A stretch of 64,000 nucleotides of DNA from Pleodorina starrii (GCA_030267565.1 BRXU01000015.1:1115001-1179000), one strand, 5' to 3'. Counted from the stretch's first letter, positions 12,181-24,025 are shown. Translations and numbers: made by a program. Notes: generated by a model from the sequence alone, not told the origin.

Positions 12181-13442
12181 ATCTTCAGTCACAATAAAAT
12201 AAATTCACAATCCTCTAGTTCTACATGGGGGCTCTTTTGGGGGGGCGCCAGGCACGTCGCTCGTCCGCGTCGTGCCCCTCGGCACTACTGCACGCCACCA
12301 CGCACAGCGGCACGCACAACAGGTCTCACAGCAGCGCCCAGCCAGCAGCCAATTCAGTTGAACTAGACGGCTCGCGTGCAGCACCTACCGGAGATAGGCC
12401 CTATTGGTAACGCCACCGGCACCAACCCGGTCCTTGCTGCTGTTGGTCAGGGGGCACGATGGGCGCCCCGGTGCACTGCATTCGGCCAGCAGCCGTGAAT
12501 GCGCGGGCAGTCGGCGGCGGCGGCGGCGACACGGAAGCTGTCCACACAAACACGAAACGGAGTGACAGCAGGGAGTGGATATTAGGGATTAGAGCGGTGT
12601 GCACGTAATCGCGGCGGCTGCTGCGCCCTGGTCGATAGCCGCAACGAATGAAGGAGCCCCTGAGCACCGATGGGTGGGACTTGGTGGGAACGGGCCCATT
12701 TGCCCGTCGCGCGCATCAGATGTAGTGGTGGGGCCATACAGGGACATACGGTAACAGCATGCTATGGGCGAAGCATGCTGTTTCCTGTCTGCGGGTTGAC
12801 GACGCGGTGTTGGAGCGCTGTTTCCTCGCGAGGCTTTGGTGATCGGCGGCTGCAGTCTGGGCTTGTGTCATCATCCATTGAGAAACAATTGCATCTGGTG
12901 GTGCCTGTCCAGTTTGAGCCGCCGCGTGGAGCGCGGGCCGCGAACGCCGCGAACGAGATCAAGGACGTCTCTCTTGTGGGGTCCTTGGGAACTGCTGGGT
13001 ATCACTGCGCGTCAACCTTTTTTTGCGCCATGTGCCCGACAGGGCGCGACCTGCCCGTCATGCATGCTGCTACATTTGTAGACATGTTTTTATCCGGGCC
13101 CCGGCCTATCGTGCCTGTGCCTCCGTGCGCCTCCGTGCTTGGGCGATTCCACATCTGGCACATCTGGCGCCCCGCTCTACCTCTTGCGCGCTTGCATCTC
13201 TTGCACCAAAGCACGCCCCAGCGCAGCTGGACTGATTTTAAAACACCGGGCTGATCTTGAGTGGGCTCTGTCACGAAAGGATCTATTTCCTTCCTGCTGT
13301 CGCCACAGAACGCCACAACAAATAAAGGCGCTGTCAAAGTCCACTGCAACACCAGCTTCTCCCACCCTGGACTGCCTCGTCAAAGGAAGAGAAACGAATC
13401 GCAAGAGGGACTCTTGCTTGGAGCATTCTACTTCGTTCCTCC
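12181..13442. other. Intergenic / 5' leader of the MRS2-type gene
   Basis: No conserved domain or convincing exon is visible. The right part presumably holds the promoter and 5' UTR of the Mg2+ channel gene starting at 13443. Confidence 0.5.
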
Positions 13443-16400
13443 ATGACATTGCCAGGGCTGCTCTCTTGGTTCTTACGGCCGCGTTTCAGCGCGCGAGCTG
13501 CTGCACCGCGCCACGCCCAAGACGCAGGCGAGCCGCTCTTGCAACCCCAATCCGAACAGCAAGAACATCAGTATCAAGCGCGGCACTTGGAGGAGCGGCA
13601 GCAACTCTCTCCTGCCGGCCCAGCGCCGCTCGCAGCAGCAGGCGGCCCACTCGCGCCGGAATACTTCCGCGGCCAGCAGCTCCTGCTTCCGGAAGCCTCG
13701 GAAGCGCCCACCTACGCGCCCGCGCCCTTCGCAACCGCTGCCGCTCTGCACAACGTCCACCACTTGCACCACCAGCAGCTCCAGACGAGCCTCGCGCGGC
13801 AGCAAAAGGGAGCGCGGGCTCCAACAGCTGCCGACGAAAAGCGCCGACCCGTGGGTCACTACAGGCCCCCGGCCGAGGACGCCGCCGCTGCCGCCGCGGC
13901 AGCGCACCTTCCCACAGCTGTACCGCCCAACAACATAATAACCGGAGCCCAGCTAATCTATCCACCTCCAGCCCCAGTAGCTGGACAGACGGAACGGACG
14001 AGCGCTCGGCACGGCCATCAGGCGGGTCGGCTCGCCTTGAGCGGCAACGCTGGCGCTGGTGCTGCCACACAAGACCCGCGAGCGGCGACATCACGTAAGC
14101 AGACGCGTGTGGCCATGGTTCCCGGAGCCGTCTACGGCGGCGAGGTCGCTGCCGTACCCCGCGGCCGCGGTCAGGGTGCCACTCCCGGCAGGGCCGGTGC
14201 CGGCGCCGGCGCGGGCGCCGCGCCTGCCGGCGGCAGCGAGGGCCGGAGAGCCGCGGCTGTGGGCTTCGACACCGGGCGCGGCGATCCGGCCTGGGCAGCA
14301 GCGGCTGGAGCGGCGATGGCCTCTTGCTGTGGACTGCCGGTCGGGAAGGTATCCCCCCATTGGCCGCACCCTCGCCCGCACGGCCAACCCGGGCCGCCGG
14401 CGCGGATGCCGCCGCCACAACAGCAGCAGCAGCAGCAGTGGGCTCTCCGGCACGGGGCGTCGCTTCCGGCGGGTTGGGGCGTGGCCGCGGCGCCGGGCTT
14501 CAACGGCGCTGCGGTCCGTGGGGCCCCTGAGCCCTGGTACGTGTGTGAGCCCCACGGCGCCCGTCCCTACTCCCTACTCGTATACGATGCGCGCAGGGCG
14601 ATGCGGGCCTGCCCCTCGGCGCAGAGCCGCCACCTCGTATGGCCCGATCTCCGAAGGCATAGTGTTGTTGTTGTTTCTACACATTGATTTCACGAAGACC
14701 CGCTCCCCGCGGCAACCGCGACGGGGCCGCCTCGCCCGCGTGCTCAAGAAGCAGCGCGGCGTGTTGTTCGCTTGGCAGGTTTGACACCACCACACACATC
14801 CCCCTTCCTCGCACCCCGCTGACCCTCAAACCGCTTCCGCTGGGGCAACCTCTCGCGCCCCAGGGACCCGCACCCGCAGTACGGCTACGAATCCAGAACC
14901 CTTTCTGGCCGCCCTGCTTTGGGCCGTCAGCGCAGCGGGTTCCCAACCGGCGGCGGCGGCGGCGGTGGCGGCGGCTCCGGCACCCTGGCGGCGGCCTCCG
15001 TGACGCCGTTCGACCCGCGTCACCCTCGTCGGGTTTTCCATATCTCCAGGGATGGCATCCCAACGATCGTGAAGGTACCGCCGCCGCTGGGCGGGGCCGC
15101 GCTGATGTCGCCTTTGCCAGGGGGGGTGGGCTGAGCGTGTGTGTTCTGTTAGGGTTACCCGGCCCCTTCCTTCCATGTGCTTTGTACACCTCTACATGCG
15201 CGCTGGCACCAGCCAAACCCATTGGCGCACGGTTTTGCATCGAAATCCGTCGTCCCGCGGCGGTTTTTGTGGTGCAGTACATCACGGCACAATCACCCGT
15301 ACTTCCGTACAGGTGGACCGGCACCAGCTGGTGGCCGACATGGGCATCGCCTACCGGGACCTCCGAGCGATCGATCCGGCAGTGAGTACGAAGCTACGAA
15401 TGACAGGGACTGCTGGACGTGTCTGTTGATGTGTCGTATTACGTGTCGGGTATCCTTGGGTGTCGTACATGTTTGACCTGTGCTACGCCGTATGTACGAG
15501 CGAAGAACGCCCTCATGACAAATCGACCTCAGGCCGTTTTGGCAACCGTGACCGCCCCTCTCCACCGCCCGTCCGGGCACCGCCCTGCTCGGGGACCCTG
15601 CTGGATCCTTACCTTTCCGACCCGGTCAAGCGCTGCTCCGTTCCGTTCCGCTCTGTTCACTTCTGTCCTGTCCTGTCCGGCAGCTGCCCATCCCCACGCC
15701 CACCGCCATCCTCATTCGGGAGAGGGCCCTGGTGGTCAATCTGGAGACGGTTCGATTGATCGTGGGGGCCGACCAGGTGCGGCTGCGTAGTGCTTGTGCT
15801 TGTGCGTGTGTGTGTGGGTGGGTGTCTGTGGGTGGGGTGTGTTTGTTAGGGGCCTGGCCTGCCCTGACCTGAGATGGGTTTGGTTGGGGGTATAAAGAGA
15901 AATCGCAGGGGTTTGGTTGGGGGGGACTGGCACGGCGTGGATGAAAGAGCAAGGCTCGGAGGAACAAAAGATGGAAAGCGCGGGAAGAAACGGACGAAGG
16001 GACGGAATCGTGTTATTTTGGGGCGCCGGCGGCGGAGCCTGGTCGGAGGGACTCCAAGATAAGGCCCTGCCGAATGCCGAGCCCTGGCTACCTGCACAGA
16101 CAGTACGGCGCCGTACCGTATTCGGTGTCGTGCATTCAGCCGACACGCCACGCCACGCGCTTGCCGTCGATCCAGTCTGGTGCCTCACGTGCTGCCGTAC
16201 GGTGTACGACACGTGGCGGCAGGTTTACGTCCTCAGCATGCAGCACCCCCTGGACGGCGACGGCCGCATGCCGGGAGGGTACGGCGCCGGCGACACGTAC
16301 GGCATGTACGGCGGCACTGGCGGCGGCGGCGCCGGAGGCGCACAGTTTGGCGGTCGCGTGGTGGATTGTGTTTTGGGTCACCCGCTCCGTTGCCCCTTCA

Positions 16401-19400
16401 TCACTGCGCTGTGCGCCCGCCTCAGCGCCGCCACTGACCCAAGTACGGCAGCGCTGCCAGCAATGACGACGGCGGCGGCGGACGGCGGGCGCCCGAGGTC
16501 GCGCGTCAATGGCGGCGGCGGAGGTAAGGATGCCGGCTGCACCCGCCCTGCCTGCCCGCCGCTCAGTTTGGGGTATTCACGTTGGACCCCGCATTCCGGG
16601 GTTTCTTCGATGCGACCTCCACCTCCTCCTCCTGGCCCTCCTCTCTGCTCGCCCACATACCGGTAGTGCCAATCGCTTCGGTGCGCTTTGGCTCGCTCGC
16701 TCGCGGACGGGGGGTTAGGTTGCGGACTAGCAGACCGAGCTTAGCCGAGCTTTTTAAGAGCTTCTTCAAAGACCTCTTTAGAGCCTCCCAACACACACAC
16801 CACGACGGTTTTTCCCCTTGTACGAGCCCCTTTTAAGGCCCTCCCTCTGTAGCTCCCACCCTTGACACTCTCTTTCCTCCGGACCAGCAGGCTCGTCACT
16901 CAGGCGGCGGCCGGCCGCCTCCTCGCCGGCGGGCCTCATCCCGTACGGCTCCGGACCGGCGCCGCCTCCTCCTCCCCCTCCAGAGCCCGGCGACATCACG
17001 GGCAGCCCCTTTATTACGCCAGATCTCCGCAGCGCCGCCGCCGGTGCCGCCGCCGCCGGAGGCGGCGGCGCCGACGCCGCCAGCTCGCCTCCAGACGACG
17101 TCAGCCCCTTGACGGCCCGAGGGAGCCTGACCGCCGCCGGCAGCTTCCCCAGCTTGCCCCTCTCCGGAGGCGGTTCATCCATGTACCGCCCCGGCCAGGA
17201 GCAGGAGCAAGAGCATGGCCATCGGCGCGGCCCGCACTTCTTCGGGCTCCACCGCCGCCGTCACACTGGTGGCGGCGGCGGCGGCGGCAGCGGCGGCGGC
17301 GGCAGCAGCGGTCGGCTGCTCAACCGTCAGAGCACGCTGCGGCAGCGGCGGAGCCAGGCGCTTGCGGCGGCGTGGGAGGCGGAGAAGACGAGGCGGGAGG
17401 AGGAGGCGGCGGCGGCGGCGGCCGCCGCGTCGGAGGAGGCGACCGTGCACGGCGGCGGCGGCGGCAGTGACGCCGCCGGTGACGGCGGCGGCGGTGGCGG
17501 CGGGTGAGCGGCGCGCAGGGTGTTCGATAACGCCGTGTGTTCGCTAATGCCCTTGTGAAAGGGCCCACGCACACGCATGAAATGTGGCCTCGTCGGGGTA
17601 CGGCATGGACAACTGCCACGTAGGAAGTACGACAGATGCGTGCGGGCATTACCGTACATACATGTACGGCCTATGGCCACCAGAATGCTTGACGTCACTG
17701 TCCCCCGCGCCTCATGCTCCGTGCAGCAAGAGACAGCCTCCCCCTCCTCGCACCCGTGCTCGCCCTCGCCGTCCCCCCCGCCCCCCGGGGGCGGGCACGC
17801 GCGCCTGCCTCTTCCCGCAGGCGCACTCCGACTGGGACCCCACCGCCGTCGGCCGTGTCGCCGTTGCCCCCACCATCACGCCAGCCGACGCCGCCCAGCC
17901 CCCTGGCGCTGCCACCGCCCGCTCAGCCGCTGCCGTCGTCACCGCCGCCGGTGCTAGTTCACGGCGGCGGCGGCGGCGGCGCCGCCTCCGGCATTGCGGC
18001 GCCGTACTACCCGCCGCCACCGGGCCCTGAGGACATGGGCGCTGCTGCCACCGTGGCTCCCCAGCCCCGTCGCCGACGGGCTCCCGGCGGCGGCGGCGGT
18101 GGCGGCGGTGGTGGCGGCGCCAGGTCCCTTGCCATGGACGGCGACGCCGCGATGCTTGACATGGAGCTGCCGTACGAGCTTCGCGCTCTGGAGACGGCGC
18201 TGTACGAGGCTGTACGGCTGCTGGATTCGCAGGTGGGCCGTTCGGCGGTATGCCTTTCTGCCGCCTTCCTCCCGGGCGTGCGCTGGCGCAACCCCCATGG
18301 TATTGCCCGCAGTACGGTGCCCCCATGTGCGACATAATGCAAGGAACTGATCTGACAAGATAATGGACCCCGCGCCATCGCCATCGCCGGCGCCGACGCC
18401 CGAGTACTGCAGCTGCCGCGCTGGTGCCGCACCGTGCCGTATCGTAACTACCGCATCAAACGACCCCCCGACTCCCAAATGAACACGACACACACTTCCC
18501 TGACTCCCCGCCCCCGTCCGGCCTCCATCCGCCCCCCATCCGGCCTCCATCCGGCACCCATAAATCGCCCCCATAAACCGTCTCCCTCATGCCATCAATC
18601 CCATCAACCTTTCATCACGCTCCCATGCCGCCCAGGTGTGTTGGCTGGAGGATCACGTGCCTCGCGCCGCCGACGACCTGGCTCGCGGCGTGAGTCCCGC
18701 CAAGTTGGAGCGGGTGCGGGAGGCCAAGCGGGCGATCAAGGCGGTGGGGGGCAGGTGCCGGCGGCTGTCGGGGGCGTTGCGGGGCATCCTGGACGACGAT
18801 GACGACATGCTGGTACGACAGGACCCACAACATTGCGGTGTCGTACGTGCGGTGGGGAGCGCGAAGCAGGGGGCTGGGATTGCTACCGGCGGGGAAGAAA
18901 CGCCCGCTGGCTGGGCGCGGAAGGTGGAGGGGCGGAGGGCTGACGGCGCGGAAGGGTTTCCGTGACGGGGCTGAACCCAGCGGAAAGACCCCGCGCTGGT
19001 TATCCTCGTAAACAACCTAACGGCCAACAACCTAACGGACAACAGACGAGATCCGAAGCTGAGATGGGCTGCCATGAACACCCAGAGGGTGCATAGATGC
19101 GCCCCACGGCAACGTTTAGTTTGGCCTTTGATCGATTGCCGTACATCAGGACATGTACCTGGGCCGCCGCGCCGCGCTGGAGGGCGAGCTGCCCGAGGAG
19201 TGGCACTTGCCGCCCGAGCTGAGGCACCCGGCGAGCACAGATGACGGCGGATCTGACGGCGACGGCGGCGGCAACGGCGGTGGCGGCGGCGGTGGCGGTG
19301 AGGTGTACGACAGCGAGGAGAGCCGCCGCTGGGGCAGCGGTGAGGTAGCGGGTGGCAGCTCGAGGCGGTTGCTGCCGATAGCCGGCGGCGGAGAGGCCGG

Positions 19401-21388
19401 CGGCAGCGGCGGCGGCGGAGCCGCTGCCACCATTGCAGACGTGCCGGCGGCGGCGTCGGACATCGAGGCTCCGACGCCACAAGCCTGGACGGCACCGCCG
19501 GCTCCGGAACCGCACGTGGCGATGCGCCCGATGCCCGCCGCGGCGGCTGGAGGGCTGCCGCCGCCGCCGCCGCCGTCGGGGGGGCTGCGTACGCCCTTCA
19601 GCGACGTACCGACGACGGCCCCGGCGAGGATTGTGGACATGAAGGTTCCGGAGCATCTCGCCAGGGCGCCGCTGCCGCTGCCGCCGCCGCATCCTCCCAC
19701 GCACCCGCATCTGGGTCCCTACCAGCGCCGCGTCAGCGACGACGAGCTCCGGCGCCACCGCCGTGACACCGACGACCGTCATCAGTACGACACCGTACAG
19801 CGCGAGGCGGCGGAGGCCGCCGCCGCCGCCAGGCGGCGCCGACCGACCCAGGGGTCGAAGCCGCCGTCGCCGAGCGGCTCGTCCGACGACGACGACGCCG
19901 GCTCCAAAACCAGCAGTGACAGGTCGGAGGTGGGCAGCAGCGGCAGCGTCAGCATTGCGACGACGGACTGGGCCGTACAGCAGGCCGGCGCCGGCGGCGG
20001 CGGCGGGCCGCGTGCCTCACCCCATGACGTGGAGGACTGCGAGAACCTCCTGGAGTTCTATTACGTGCAGGTGGGGTTGGTGCTTGGTGGCCATAATTGC
20101 GCGTTAGTGTGTGTGACTTCGAGGTCTGTGTGCTCCAGCTACGGTATATCCCTTACGGGCCGTGCACTGCTGCTGCTGCTGGCACCACCTTCCGTGTGTA
20201 CCGTATCGTGCCGCCCGGTGTTGCCGTATCGTTCTGTCTTGCCGTGCTGCTGCCCTTCCGTCTGCCTTTCTGTCTGTCTGTTAGTCTGCTTATCTGCCAG
20301 CCTGTCTTGTCTTGTCTGTCTTGTGTGATTCTTGTGTGTGCACCGGGGGGCCGCAGGCGGAGGCTCTGTTGGGGCGGCTCGAGGCGCTGACGGAGCGCAT
20401 CGACGACACGGAGGACCTGGTCAACATCGACCTGGACAACAGGTGGTGGCGGCTGAAGGGGGGTTGAAGGGGGCTTGGGTGCGCCGTGGCGAAACGAGTG
20501 CATGCGATGGTTGGGTGTGTGTGCAAGTACCGGTATGGGTGAGTGCACTGCTCATGTGTCGTCCGGGGAGGTGCGAGGGGGGGGGGTCCGCGGAGGGAGA
20601 GGTCAAGAGGTGTAGACGGCCGAAGGGTTCCATTGCCCCGCCGCCTGGCCCAAATTGCGCCCTGCCTGCTGCAGCACACGTCGCAGCTTTTTTGCAGCCA
20701 GCTCTCCCGGCTCTTTACCTTTCCCACCGGGATATGAACATATGATGCGCCTCCTGGTGGTCACACTGCCCAGGAAATCTGCGTTACCGGAGCTGAACGG
20801 CCTGAGCAGCCTACAGCCTACACCCGACACGATATGATTCAATGCGCCATCCCATGAGAGCGCTCTCACCTGCCTGCACCCCCACCTCTCCCCCTCCCAC
20901 TTCCTCCCCCTCCCTACCACTCCCTCCCTCTCCTTCCTGCCCTCAGGCGCAACCAGATCGTGGGTATCGACCTGGTTGTCACCTCCATCACGCTCATGTT
21001 CACAGTCATCACCTCCATCGCGGGGCTCTTCGGAATGAACATGCGCAACACCTTCGAGGACTCCGTCGTCGCCTTCTACACCACCACCGTCGCGTCGTTC
21101 TTCGTAGGCCTCATCATATGCGCCGCGTTCCTGGGCTACGTCGCGCAGCGCCGCCTGCTGATGCTGCCGGCGGCGAACGGAGGCGGCACCGCCGCCGGGA
21201 GCGATGGCGCGGTGTGGGGACTGCCGGCCGGCGGCGGCGCGCAGGCAGGAGGGCGGCAGGGCGGCGGGCCGTGGATGCTGGCGCCGGGCGGCGCGTGGGA
21301 GGGTGGCGAGGAGGGGGAGCAGGGGGAGGAGGGAGCGCATGCGGGGGGGCTAACGTGGGCTTGGGGCGGAAAAGACAAGGCGGCTTAG
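13443..21388 (+). CDS. MRS2: MRS2/CorA-type Mg2+ channel with large low-complexity inserts
   Basis: Model exons: 13443-14348, 14698-14778, 14880-15074, 15313-15381, 15684-15776, 16223-16523, 16891-17503, 17821-18232, 18636-18812, 19150-20070, 20357-20442, 20947-21388; about 1,431 residues. MRS2 hallmarks appear in order: VDRHQLVADMGIAYRDLR, AILIRERALVVNLETVRLIV, LPYELRALETALYEAVRLLD, ERIDDTEDLVNIDLDNR, then TM1 (VVTSITLMFTVITSIAGLF), the pore-mouth GMN (residues ~1314-1316) and TM2 (SFFVGLIICAAFLGYVA). Phase is consistent from 14880 to the stop. The first two exons (Gln/Ala/Pro-rich N-terminus) are less certain. Typical MRS2 proteins are 400-500 residues; Gly, Pro and Ala tracts in exons 6, 7, 8 and 10 triple that. 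The family conducts Mg2+ across mitochondrial, plastid or other membranes as a pentamer; the target membrane here is not determinable. Confidence 0.85.
16103..16116. repeat. 14-bp perfect palindrome in MRS2 intron
   Basis: GTACGGCGCCGTAC reads identically on both strands, inside the intron before 16223. More GTACGG/CCGTAC copies follow at about 16194-16210. Confidence 0.7.
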
Positions 21389-21648
21389 GAGGGCGGGGTG
21401 GAGTGGGGGTGAGCGGAGGAGCCGGGTTAGGGGGCGGTCGTGTGGGAGCCTGGATGGCGCGGCGGGAGGGAGGTTGGACGGCGGGGCCGGGGCGGGGCGG
21501 GGCGGAGTGTAGAGAAGGACGGGGTGGATTTTGTGCTACGGCCGGCTTTTGGGGGCAGGATCGAGGTTTGGCGAGGTCGGAGTTGCCGGCAAGACATGTG
21601 GAAATAAAGCGGATGATGCTGTTATTGTTGTTGTTTGTTATGGTTCAG

Positions 21649-21771
21649 GAGCCAGCGAATTGCCATATCAGAAGCCAACGAATTGCTGTATCAGGAGCCA
21701 GCGAATTGCCATATCAGGAGCCAGCGAATTGCCGTATCAGGAGCCAGCGAATTGGCGTATCAGGAGCCAGG
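21649..21771 (+). repeat. 23-bp minisatellite in MRS2 3' UTR
   Basis: Five 23-bp units (21649, 21672, 21695, 21718, 21741) plus a partial sixth. Each starts GAGCCAGCGAATTGCC or a one-to-three-base variant and ends TATCAG. It is a head-to-tail tandem with no spacers, located between the MRS2 stop codon and its likely poly(A) signal. Confidence 0.9.
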
Positions 21772-21781
21772 CGGGCGGGGT

Positions 21782-21786
21782 TGTAA
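21782..21786 (+). terminator. Poly(A) signal TGTAA (MRS2-type gene)
   Basis: TGTAA lies about 400 bp after the stop at 21388 and just past the 23-bp minisatellite. Spacing and strand fit the 3' end of the Mg2+ channel mRNA. Confidence 0.6.
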
Positions 21787-22199
21787 GGGCTGCGCAGGTT
21801 TCAAGAGGCCCTGGTCCATGTCCACGCACGGCAGTACGGACGAGTAGGGCCAGCGCGCTTCTTAGTCCGACCCTCATTCGTAGGCTATACTCCTTTCCCC
21901 AGTGCTGAGGTAGGACATGATCTGCGTTTGACAGTATGTCGGACTTTGCAATAGACTGTATGGCACCTCGTCCAACATCGTCCACGGGCACAAAGGCACA
22001 GACAGACAGGCGTTCTTCTCTGGCCGTGGTTCGCCCAGCAAACAGGCGTGAAGCAGCGAAATGCTTAGTCCTACTCTCGCGGTAGTCCATTGCTTTCGGA
22101 CCTTTCCGATCGCCTCCATGCCTCGTCCGCACCTGCGGGGGCGCGCGGCCCCGCAGCTCCGAAAGTCGTTGACGTTCAAGCGGGCGCCTTGGATCACGG

Positions 22200-22502
22200 C
22201 TAGGAATCAAGCCACCTCGCACGTATGAAGTAAACCTGCTTATGCCATCTGCTTTCAAAGTCTGCCAGCATGCGTTCAGCTTGGTCGCGTTTTGAAAAGC
22301 TGCACATCAAGAACTCGTTCGCGTTGTCGTCTATGCGGTACAGGTCAAACACCTGCCGCAAATGCGTGTTGTTGTGTTCATCTGTTCTAATAGGACCGCT
22401 GTCAGGGAGATGCGCACATGTCGAAATGTCAGGTGGCGTAGCGTAATGTCGCCGGGACCCTGCTCCCAGCACCTGAGCTCGCAACAGACGCGCGGACAGC
22501 AT
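22200..22502 (-). CDS. Small putative mitochondrial protein, SPOR-like core
   Basis: An intronless 100-codon frame begins at the ATG at 22502. Residues 1-28 look like a mitochondrial presequence: Arg/Ala/Leu-rich, no acidic residues until the end, with RRHYATPPD near the expected cleavage. The core (VFDLYRIDDNANEFLMCSFS, then AERMLADFESRWHKQVYF) resembles short proteobacterial SPOR-like proteins of the type YxVxxDDNGNxFLV...HKQTYW; this match is from memory, not a search. A TATATAA-like element lies about 10-15 bp upstream of the ATG on the minus strand. Function is unknown. The truncated LINE at 22636-23169 sits only 134 bp upstream. A downstream exon beyond 22200 cannot be excluded. Confidence 0.5.
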   Translation of the reverse strand: MLSARLLRAQVLGAGSRRHYATPPDISTCAHLPDSGPIRTDEHNNTHLRQVFDLYRIDDNANEFLMCSFSKRDQAERMLADFESRWHKQVYFIRARWLDS

Positions 22503-22623
22503 CCACCGTAATCGTTATATATTTTGTTATTTGTAAGCCCTCCCTCTTTGGACGTCGGATGCAGTTATCGATCGAGCTTCTTGGCAAGTAAGTACGGCAG
22601 GGCCCGTACGGCAGCGACCTCAC

Positions 22624-22635
22624 ATCCCCATTCCT
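22624..22635. repeat. Left target-site duplication of truncated LINE copy
   Basis: ATCCCCATTCCT here is repeated at 23168-23179 on the other side of the LINE fragment. The leading AT may belong to the (ATC)n tail on the right side, so the true duplication is 10-12 bp. Confidence 0.75.
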
Positions 22636-22977
22636 CCGGGGCAGCCGAAGCAGTTTGAGGGTTACATTCCCCCGGCGCACCACCGTGCCCTTCTCCGTTT
22701 CCGGTTATGCGTATCAGACCTGGCGGTTAATAGCGAGGGTAATCGAGCCAGGGAGTTGCGTGTGTGCAAGGCGTGTCGCATTAATGGTGCCGTCGAGGAC
22801 GAGAAGCACTTCCTGTTGGAGTGTTCTGCTCTCGTGTCAGCGCGGCAGAAGCTTTGGGACCTGGGTGTACCGGAGGGAGCGAGTGTTTGCGACATCATGC
22901 AAATAGACGATCAGCGCGGTCTTGCAAAGGTTGTTTATGACATGTTTTGCTTTCGGCGCGAGCGCATCGCTGTGTAG
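22636..22977 (+). pseudogene. C-terminal LINE ORF2 fragment (zinc knuckle end)
   Basis: The frame stays open from the 5' truncation to a TAG ending at 22977. It encodes FEGYIPPAHHRALLRFRL and then VCKACR...EDEKHFLLEC, the C-x2-C...H-x4-C knuckle typical of the reverse-transcriptase C-terminus in these LINEs. The matching residues in the long copy are YEGYIPPTQHRALLRFRL and IEDEKHFLLEC. It has no start codon and is not functional alone. Confidence 0.85.
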
Positions 22978-23169
22978 AGTCGATGGAGACTCCTTCTCAG
23001 GTCATGTGCGTTTGTGACGTATCTGTCTTATGTTGTCTTTATGCCCTTTCTGCTACGGTTGATTTTTCCTTACTTTTTGTTCCTTTTGCTTGACTGAGGC
23101 GGTTCATGAGCCTTCGGGTTCGTTTGAACCGTACGAGCTCACTGAAGCTTGTAACATCATCATCATCAT
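22636..23169 (+). mobile_element. 5'-truncated LINE fragment, same family as 36470-40279
   Basis: This 534-bp insertion is the 3' end of a non-LTR retrotransposon. Its coding part and 3' UTR align by eye with the end of the longer copy at about 39715-40279, sharing for example AGGCGGTTCATGAGCCT and ACCGTACGAGCTC, and both end in GTAAC(ATC)n. The 5' break falls within the C-terminal coding region. Flanking duplications (22624-22635 and 23168-23179) show it arrived by target-primed reverse transcription. Confidence 0.9.
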
Positions 23170-23179
23170 CCCCATTCCT
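23168..23179. repeat. Right target-site duplication of truncated LINE copy
   Basis: The second copy of (AT)CCCCATTCCT immediately follows the (ATC)n tail. Confidence 0.75.
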
Positions 23180-23691
23180 GCTATGCACGGTCATCAGGAT
23201 GCACCATGTGAGGTGCATGGAATTACTTCGGCGCCCCCCGCAGATCTCGTGCCCAGTAACGACAGGACTCGCGGTGCTGGGGCCTGGCGCCGAGCAGCTT
23301 GCCGGGACTTGCGCCGCGACTCGAACCCATCGGCGAACCGCGGAGGAGCCATGTTAGGCAGGTTATCAGGGGCGAAACATCAGTGAACACCAGACGAAGA
23401 AGGGAACAACTTGCGAGTGCCTGGGTCGTGTCCAAGGCACCCCAAAGCGCCTGCATGGCCGGGGTGGCATGTGTAGCGTTCCTCGCCAGCACGAGACCTG
23501 CGCGGACGAGCCATGCACCCCCCGGCGAGCCTTGTGACCACATACTGTGTGTGTGTGTGCGTGTCATCATTGTAACCCGCTTCATCCAAGACGGGTCGAC
23601 GAAACGGGTCATACCAAATGTTGCGTTGACTTCGGCGGAGCAAGCTTTACGCAGTGTTAGTGGCTGATGCCCCGAGTCGGCCCCTTGAGCC

Positions 23692-23964
23692 TTAGTCTTC
23701 AAACTCCTGCTGTGAGTACTTGCCTTCCGGAGGTTTGGGCCGCAGCAGTGTCAGGTGCGGTATGCGCTGGCGATCCTTTTTGGGTCCGCTGAAAAACGGT
23801 CCGTTATGCGGAATGCACGAGACCGGTCGCGGCATGTGACGGTGGTGAGGTCGGAACGTCGCATCTTCAAGGGCTGGTGCTGGTGCTGGCTGGTGCTGAT
23901 GCTGGCTGATATGCTGGTCGTGCACTGACCAACCCCCCCTCGGAAGGAGGCACGCAGGGGGCAC
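23692..23964 (-). CDS. Candidate orphan exon or small protein
   Basis: A minus-strand frame ends at a TAA at 23692-23694. Its distal half (HMPRPVSCIPHNGPFFSG, KKDRQRIPHLTLLRPKPPEG, YSQQEFED) has protein-like composition and codon choice typical of the real exons nearby. An internal ATG gives a 47-residue product; alternatively it is the last exon of a gene whose upstream exons I could not find before the 3' end of the TOM1-like gene. No family was recognised. Confidence 0.25.
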   Translation of the reverse strand: MPPACLLPRGGWSVHDQHISQHQHQPAPAPALEDATFRPHHRHMPRPVSCIPHNGPFFSGPKKDRQRIPHLTLLRPKPPEGKYSQQEFED

Positions 23965-24025
23965 GCCTACAGCTTACTGGTAGTTGGCGGTAGGTGGCCC
24001 GGATTATGTGAGCAGGCGGGTTCTT

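Noticed and set aside
21649..21771. CRISPR-like array
   Set aside because: Units abut with no spacers, and the genome is eukaryotic.
21635..21847. Repetitive peptide frame in the 23-bp array
   Set aside because: The repeat lies after the MRS2 stop and before its poly(A) signal; the peptide arises from the tandem DNA repeat.
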